35,741 nucleotides of DNA from Nitrososphaerales archaeon (GTDB lineage: Archaea; Thermoproteota; Nitrososphaeria; Nitrososphaerales; UBA183), in assembly GCA_030045755.1 (NCBI GenBank), contig JASIEW010000067.1, positions 1 to 35,741 on the forward strand, in the 5' to 3' direction. The first letter of the stretch is position 1. Each line of letters opens with the position of its first letter. Both the position numbers and the translations under genes were made by a program. The notes under the pieces are model-generated. The model saw only the letters and a list, made by a program, of their open reading frames with translations. It was not told the origin of the DNA and ran no database searches. Shown here piece by piece: positions 30,904 through 35,741 of this stretch.

Positions 30904-32079
30904 CTACTCGAGTCCCAAGTCCCTAAACGTGCCTATGCGCATCTCGTCGGGAATGTCGTTCAGCTCTCCGGTACGGTGGCCGATGATCCCTTTGATTCCC
31001 ACCCTAGCGGCCGTCTCGACGAGGCGTTGAGTGACTATTCCGTCGAATATGAGGAACTGTGCTCCGCCTGCGCTCTCCATCTTTTGGACGAGTTCGCTGA
31101 TTGGGAACCTGCCGATCTCCTGCAACGACTGGTCGAGGAAGACAGCCTCCAGTGTTCCGTTGAGATTCGGGTAGAGTTCCTTCGTCTTGACCACTACAGG
31201 TTCGTCCGCCTCATCCTGAGCTCTTGGAGCCGAGCGCTCGCTCGACCGGTCCCTGCGGGACATTGATCCGGGTTCGACCCTCTCCGCCTTCAGCATGGTG
31301 ATCACGTCTATCGGTGTGAGGTCTTCCACTTCCTTTCCTGTCGGCGCCCTCAGAACCTTCTCGACTCTGACTACCTGCGCGAGCTCCTTCTCTATCAGGT
31401 CGCCACCCCTGTCGCCGTCGAGCACGGCGATCAGTCTCTTCTTCTTGCCGAGTTCGATTATCGACTCCGGGACGGACGTCCCCTCGAGGGCTACCACGTT
31501 CTCGATTCCGGCTCTAAGGAACAGGACCACGTCTGCCCTGCCCTCGACGAGATAGACCAACTCAGAGGAGTACACGCCAGGCCCCGCAGGTAGGTTCTCC
31601 AAGCCGTAGTTGATCACCCTGGCCCGTTTGGTGGACTCCGTGACGTCCTTGAGGACGTTCTCGCCTTCGCTCGACGTCTTGGAACTCCACTCTCTGACTA
31701 TGACCTTCGCTCTGTCGACTATCTGTTTGCGCTTGACCGCCCTGACGTCCTCGATCTCCCCCACCGTGAACCTCGCGCTGCACGGCCCGACCTTGTCGAC
31801 GCTCTCGACCGCAGCGGCAATCAGGGCCGCGGTCCCGACGTCGGTGGACATCGGTATGATTACCTCGCCCTTCGTCCTGTCGTTCTTGGACTCGAGGTTG
31901 ATCTCTATTCTTCCGACTTTCCAGCTTTTCTGGAGCTCGTTAAGGTTCATCTCAGGACCGAAGAGGCCCTCCGTTTGTCCGAAGATCGCCCCAATCACGT
32001 CGGCCCTTTCGACGACTCCGTCTACCTCAAATCTAAGTTTTACTAGATATTTTACTATACCTGAATCTGGCAATTCCAC
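30904..32079 (-). CDS. dnaG: Archaeal DnaG (Toprim primase / exosome subunit)
   Basis: 391 residues from GTG 32079. The N-terminus KYLVKLRFEVDGVVERADVIGAIFGQTEGL, here seen as KYLVKLRFEVDG and GAIFGQTEGL, is the archaeal DnaG signature. The Toprim domain (about residues 165-255) has VYLVEGRADVVLFLRAG (catalytic Glu) and IAVLDGDRGGDL (metal-binding Asp pair). A charged linker rich in Arg/Ser (about 275-300) leads to a small C-terminal domain. In archaea DnaG is a stable part of the RNA exosome and has weak primase activity. It is followed by pelota, so the pair may serve RNA quality control. A TATA-like TTAAG lies about 35 bases upstream. Confidence 0.94.
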   Translation of the reverse strand: MELPDSGIVKYLVKLRFEVDGVVERADVIGAIFGQTEGLFGPEMNLNELQKSWKVGRIEINLESKNDRTKGEVIIPMSTDVGTAALIAAAVESVDKVGPCSARFTVGEIEDVRAVKRKQIVDRAKVIVREWSSKTSSEGENVLKDVTESTKRARVINYGLENLPAGPGVYSSELVYLVEGRADVVLFLRAGIENVVALEGTSVPESIIELGKKKRLIAVLDGDRGGDLIEKELAQVVRVEKVLRAPTGKEVEDLTPIDVITMLKAERVEPGSMSRRDRSSERSAPRAQDEADEPVVVKTKELYPNLNGTLEAVFLDQSLQEIGRFPISELVQKMESAGGAQFLIFDGIVTQRLVETAARVGIKGIIGHRTGELNDIPDEMRIGTFRDLGLE

Positions 32080-32236
32080 TCACTTCTTGCATTTCGCTTT
32101 CAACTCGTTCTTAACGTGGTAAGCGTTATTCAAAATCTTGCATAAAATCGACTAAATATAAACTTCGTGGTTCGTGCAGCCTGCGAACCCGGAACAAGTA
32201 ATTACGCTGCCTAAAGTGCCAAGGAGCGGGGAACAC

Positions 32237-32641
32237 ATGGACAATCGAATAGAGGACCTCGGCAGGATACCTCTCTTTGCGGGGCTGGACGAGAAGGCTC
32301 TGGAAGTGGTGGCAACCGCATTTCAGAAAGCGACATTCCAGGGTGGAGAGACCATAATCCGGGACAGCGACCGCTCGCCGAGTTTCTACGTCCTGCTGGA
32401 AGGAAGGGCGAGTGTGAAGAGGGGAGGGGACGCCATCGCGACCATCGGACCCTTCGACTTCTTTGGGGAGCTCGTCGCCTTAGGATTTCAGCGGCAGCGG
32501 ACCGCCGAGGTCGTAGCGGTCGAACCTTGCCGATGCCTGATGGCCAGCCAAGACTCGCTTCAGAACCTCGTCTCGCGTAATCCGACCATAGGGAGGAAGA
32601 TTCTGGGAGAGATTCGTTCACGATACAGTGAGAATGGTTGA
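32237..32641 (+). CDS. Stand-alone cyclic-nucleotide-binding domain protein
   Basis: 134 residues from ATG 32237, which has an AAGGAG ribosome-binding site at 32221-32226 with normal spacing. An upstream GTG 32174 in frame lies before the likely transcription start from TAAATATAAAC (32152-32162), so I reject it. The whole protein is one cNMP-binding fold: IPLFAGLDEKALEVVATAF, FYVLLEGRASVKRGG, and the phosphate-binding cassette FDFFGELVALGFQRQRTAEV. There is no DNA-binding helix-turn-helix and no other effector domain, unlike Crp/Fnr regulators. Ligand and output are unknown. Confidence 0.85.
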   Translation: MDNRIEDLGRIPLFAGLDEKALEVVATAFQKATFQGGETIIRDSDRSPSFYVLLEGRASVKRGGDAIATIGPFDFFGELVALGFQRQRTAEVVAVEPCRCLMASQDSLQNLVSRNPTIGRKILGEIRSRYSENG

Positions 32642-32677
32642 CTTAGCCTCAGGACCTGTGAGTTGAATAGGTCCAGG

Positions 32678-33040
32678 TCAGGCGTCTTGCACTCCGAACC
32701 TTGACAGGTTCTCGATGTGGAGGAAGACGCCTCTAGAGATGGCCTTCAGCCTTCTCCGTTCGTTGAGCGAGGTTCTCAGGCCTTCGTGACGCAGTTGCTT
32801 CACGAACCTCGCGGCGAGAACTGCCCCTTCCCTGTCCAGGTCGGTCAGTATCACGACACCTCTGGCAGTTCCAGTCGCCCGCTTCCGGTTCCTCGCGAAC
32901 TGGGAGACTGTGAACATGCCTCCCTCGTACCCGAGCGCCCGCATGGCCCTCTGGTCTCTGGCTCCCTCCACCAGGACGCACCAGCCTTCGTCAGAGAGGC
33001 GGTCGAGGTCGCGGACGAAGTCGGAGATAGACGGCGCCAT
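32678..33040 (-). CDS. Small Toprim-domain protein (UPF0292 / RNase M5-like)
   Basis: 120 residues from ATG 33040; the frame stays open to ATG 33205, but the extra 55 residues are Arg/Pro-rich and non-homologous in look. The Toprim core shows CVLVEGARDQRAMRALG (catalytic Glu) and VVILTDLDREGAVLAARFV (DxD pair). Such small Toprim proteins occur widely in archaea and resemble the nuclease part of RNase M5 and primases. The real substrate is unknown, probably RNA or DNA. It converges with the cNMP-binding gene. Confidence 0.8.
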   Translation of the reverse strand: MAPSISDFVRDLDRLSDEGWCVLVEGARDQRAMRALGYEGGMFTVSQFARNRKRATGTARGVVILTDLDREGAVLAARFVKQLRHEGLRTSLNERRRLKAISRGVFLHIENLSRFGVQDA

Positions 33041-33291
33041 TTCCTGATACGACTTCTCTCTCTTGTCTATCACGCCGACTTTCCTCTTGAGGATGTTGCC
33101 CGCCTCTGACAGGCGCGGATCATGCCCCAGCCTTGAGCGGGGATCGTCACCGTGCCTCTTTGACGGGCAAACGGCCCCCGTCTGTCGCGCGGTTGGGTAA
33201 ACCATCTGCTCATCAAAGCGTCACCGCCTTCGCAGGTGGCCGTTTTTCGCGCATTGGAACGAAGGCCGTCTGGTCCCGAGAAGCCGCGGCT

Positions 33292-34926
33292 CTATTTTAG
33301 CAGTTCGTGCGCGGCCGTCAAGTCAATCTCGAACCCGGATACCGGTACTTTGACGCCACAGGCTTCTATCGACTCTGGCGTCAGCTCTCCGACATAGCCC
33401 AGTATCTTCCCAGAGACTTCGACCGAGGCGCACCTTCCGTTCGAGAACGCCCAGTGCCCCGCCGCCCTCGCCGAAGCTTCCTGTCCAGTGAGTAGCCTGC
33501 AGGCCGACTCCAGGTACATCTTCGCTTCCGAGAAGGCCGCCTGCGAGTGGGCGACCAAGCACCCCAAGTGCCACTCCTCCGAGACCCACCGCTCTTTCCT
33601 GATGTAGACCCTCCCCACCTCGAAGACGCGCTGAGGGTACTCGGACTTGACGTTGCTCGAGAGGGCGGACATCAGCGTTGGGAGAAGTGAGTCCCTTAGC
33701 AAGGAGTGGTCGGAGCTCCGAGGCTCGTGGACCGAAATCTTGGAAGAGGCGGGCCTTCCAAAGTTGGAGTACAGCGTTCTGTCATCGACGAGCTCGAAGG
33801 TCATCAGTTCGGTCATCCCCGACTCCGCCATGACCGTGGCCGCCGAGTCGAGGAACTCCTCGAAAGCGTTGAAGGATCCTGGCCGCGGGCTTGCCGGGTA
33901 GACGGAGCCTATCCTGTCGAAGCCGTATCCTAGCGCGACTTCCTCTGCTATGTCCACTGGATGCATGAGGTCGATCCTGTAACGTGGAGCCACCGCCCTT
34001 CTCCCCCTCGCCTCCATCCTGCTTCTTGCGAGGGCCTGGGAGACCTGCTTCGCAGTGAGCTCGACCCCGAGGAGGGACCTCACGAGGTCCAAGTCCAAGG
34101 GGAGCGAGTTTGGAGCGAGGTCAGGGGTGGTGCGGCTCGCCTTGCCCTCTAGGACCATCACCGTCCCGATTTCACCTCCGATCTCGGCCACGGTCGTGGC
34201 CATGACTGCGAGGACGTCGTCGCCCGTCTTCGCGTCGGTGCTGGTGACGTCTATGAAGACGTGCCTGGTTTTCTGAGTGACCTTGGTCGCGTCCCCGTTG
34301 ATGACAGGCGGGAACGAGAGGACTGTCGAGGCGGAGTCAACGATCACCGGATAGAGCCCGGACTGCGTGAACGATCCTCCGTACGCCCTGCCTTCAGGCA
34401 ACTTGTCTAGGATCTCCTCAATCGACATGTCGCTCACGCCCCCAAGTGGCTTGAATCTGAATCTGGAGTCGACGGCTCTGTAAGACAGGGGCGCTTTCAC
34501 GGAGTCCAGGTCGTGCAGACCTATTGCGGCAGTCCTCCTCCTTCTTCCCAGGCCGTTATGGAGGTCCTCTTGGAGTGAAACCATCTGTCGGACGTCCTCG
34601 TCGTTGAGCTTGAGCCCCTTGATGGTCGCACAAGCTATGAACGGCCTTACCTTTGAGAGGCGCCTGTCGGCCGTCACCCTGATGCCTGACTTTGAAACGT
34701 GGTATCGCGGAATGCCCAGTTCCTTGCCCAACAATCCTCTTAGCGACCGAGCTATCCCGTAGTCTGACCCAAGGTCAGGTCTGTTGGGGCTGTACTCGAC
34801 CCTGACATGCTCTGCGTCGACCCCCTCGATGTCGAGGCCCACGAATGGGAGTCTGTCCAGAATGGTCTCCCTGTCGGCGCCTACCATCTTGGCGAAGCGG
34901 CTGAGGTCGATCCTAACGACCGGCAA
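33292..34926 (-). CDS. pheT: Phenylalanine-tRNA ligase beta subunit
   Basis: 544 residues. The beta subunit of the alpha2-beta2 enzyme that charges tRNA-Phe. Start is TTG 34926, giving MPVVRIDLSRFAKMVG, the expected archaeal N-terminus. The longer frame overlaps pheS and adds unrelated residues. Family motifs include VEYSPNRPDLGSDYGIARSL, the B5-like RIDLMHPVDIAEEVALGYGF, and the C-terminal catalytic-like fold (FEVGRVYIRKERWVSEEWHL). Size is that of archaeal rather than bacterial PheT. It overlaps pheS by 14 bases. Confidence 0.94.
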   Translation of the reverse strand: MPVVRIDLSRFAKMVGADRETILDRLPFVGLDIEGVDAEHVRVEYSPNRPDLGSDYGIARSLRGLLGKELGIPRYHVSKSGIRVTADRRLSKVRPFIACATIKGLKLNDEDVRQMVSLQEDLHNGLGRRRRTAAIGLHDLDSVKAPLSYRAVDSRFRFKPLGGVSDMSIEEILDKLPEGRAYGGSFTQSGLYPVIVDSASTVLSFPPVINGDATKVTQKTRHVFIDVTSTDAKTGDDVLAVMATTVAEIGGEIGTVMVLEGKASRTTPDLAPNSLPLDLDLVRSLLGVELTAKQVSQALARSRMEARGRRAVAPRYRIDLMHPVDIAEEVALGYGFDRIGSVYPASPRPGSFNAFEEFLDSAATVMAESGMTELMTFELVDDRTLYSNFGRPASSKISVHEPRSSDHSLLRDSLLPTLMSALSSNVKSEYPQRVFEVGRVYIRKERWVSEEWHLGCLVAHSQAAFSEAKMYLESACRLLTGQEASARAAGHWAFSNGRCASVEVSGKILGYVGELTPESIEACGVKVPVSGFEIDLTAAHELLK

Positions 34927-35741
34927 GCTCCACCCTGCTCCTGAGCCATGATAGGTCGTTGCCATACAGCTCCCTCATGTCGTCTAGTCCCAGTCTCATC
35001 AGCATCAGCCTCTCGATTCCCGGACCCCACGCCAACACAGGAAGCTTCACTCCCAGCGGTCTGGTGACTTCGGGTCTGAAGACCCCGGACCCGCCGAGTT
35101 CGATCCAGTCCTTCACGACCTCCGAATAGCCCACCACTTCGAGCGAGGGCTCGGTGTAAGGAAAGAAGGTAGGCCAGAGTTTGACGTCTTTCATTCCAAG
35201 CTTCTTGTAGAATTCCTGCAGGAAACCCATCAGGTGTCTCACGTTCAGCCCTTTGCCCACCATTATCCCGTCCATCTGGTGGAACTCGGCGAGATGTTTG
35301 TAGTCCAGGTTTTCATTTCTGTAAACCTTCGACACTGCGAAGACCCTCGTCTCGCTCTCCTTCGACTCAGACAGAGCCCTGATTGTCAGGACTGTGTTGT
35401 GCGTGCGGAGGACCAAGCGCCTTGCCTCTTCGACCCGCCAGCGGTATCCCCAGCCTCGGCTGCCCGTGGTCCACCCGTCTTCGTGGGCTGCGGCGACGTT
35501 CGCAACGATGCCTTTTCTGGCGAGCCCCTCGTCCGACAGGCCTTCAAGATAGAATGTGTCTTGCATTTCTCGGCCAGGATGGTCTTGTGGGATGAACAAA
35601 GCGTCGAAGTTCCAGAACGCCGGCTGGACGCTTCCTCCACTCAGCTCGGTGAAGCCCATCGAGATGTAGGTCTCTTTCACCTCGCGGATGAAGTCTCGGA
35701 CCGGGTGTCACCTGCCAGGGAAGAAGTGCGGCGCTTTGGCT
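34913..35741 (-). CDS. pheS: Phenylalanine-tRNA ligase alpha subunit, partial, with in-frame TGA
   Basis: The C-terminal catalytic part of PheS. Motif 2-like LAEFHQMDGIMVGKGLNV and motif 3 segment VLAWGPGIERLMLMRLGLDD are clear, and DHPGREMQDTFYLEG matches the class II core. The frame from GTG 35680 gives 255 residues. Reading further upstream, homology continues as HPVRDFIREV, then a TGA codon at 35708-35710, then FFPGR before it: an archaeal PheS should read PGR-(R/K)-HP here. So one stop codon interrupts an otherwise conserved frame at what looks like an Arg/Lys codon (CGA to TGA would do). The 5' part is outside the window. Confidence 0.85.

Noticed and set aside
33041..33205. Upstream 55 codons of the Toprim protein, or an RNA gene in this spacer
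   Set aside because: The residues look unlike a protein domain; on the minus strand a TGATGA near 33213 hints at a C/D-box RNA, but I find no matching CTGA box.
1..35741. CRISPR arrays, insertion sequences, prophage or integration sites
   Set aside because: I saw no direct-repeat array, transposase, integrase or phage genes, and no repeated tRNA ends.

Overview
This window is archaeal, GC-rich and gene-dense. Evidence: uL4-uL23-uL2-uS19 in the archaeal order, archaeal DnaG, Pelota, archaeal-type PheS/PheT, a TtuA/Ncs6-type tRNA sulfurtransferase, an archaeal SRP RNA, tRNA genes broken by several small introns, TATA boxes about 26-36 nt before many starts, and frequent TTG/GTG starts. The mix fits the Thermoproteota (TACK) side of the archaea, perhaps a Nitrososphaeria- or Bathyarchaeia-like lineage; that placement is inference. 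No insertion sequence, prophage or CRISPR array was seen.

Layout: (1) 1-2353, the end of an S10-type ribosomal operon that stops after uS19 and runs into a small membrane protein. (2) 2354-10838, minus strand, a lipoate/2-oxoacid dehydrogenase cluster: regulator, LipA, fused E1 alpha-beta, E2, E3, LipB and an aldehyde dehydrogenase of P5C-dehydrogenase type. LipA and LipB supply lipoyl groups to the E2 encoded between them. (3) 10909-21590, a DNA-maintenance island: two Lhr-family helicases on the plus strand bracket a minus-strand, translationally coupled three-gene operon for a compact Smc5/6-like ATPase, a kleisin and a MAGE/Nse3-like winged-helix (KITE) protein. An unknown protein and a COG1407-type metallophosphoesterase follow. 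This is the most interesting part of the window. (4) 21587-25010: thioredoxin, a membrane-anchored unknown, a Nudix hydrolase, a phosphoribosyltransferase and a secreted glutamic (G1) peptidase. (5) 25081-28160: tRNA-Val(UAC) with two inferred introns, enolase, tRNA-Ser(GCU) with three inferred introns, SRP RNA, and the tRNA thiolation enzyme. (6) 28298-35741: a site-2 protease, a small membrane protein, the DnaG-Pelota pair, a stand-alone cyclic-nucleotide-binding domain, a Toprim protein, PheT, and a PheS fragment running off the window.

Two genes look damaged or unusually decoded: enolase has AAG where its start codon should be, and the conserved PheS reading frame is interrupted by TGA close to the window edge. 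Either may be a sequence error, but both deserve a check.
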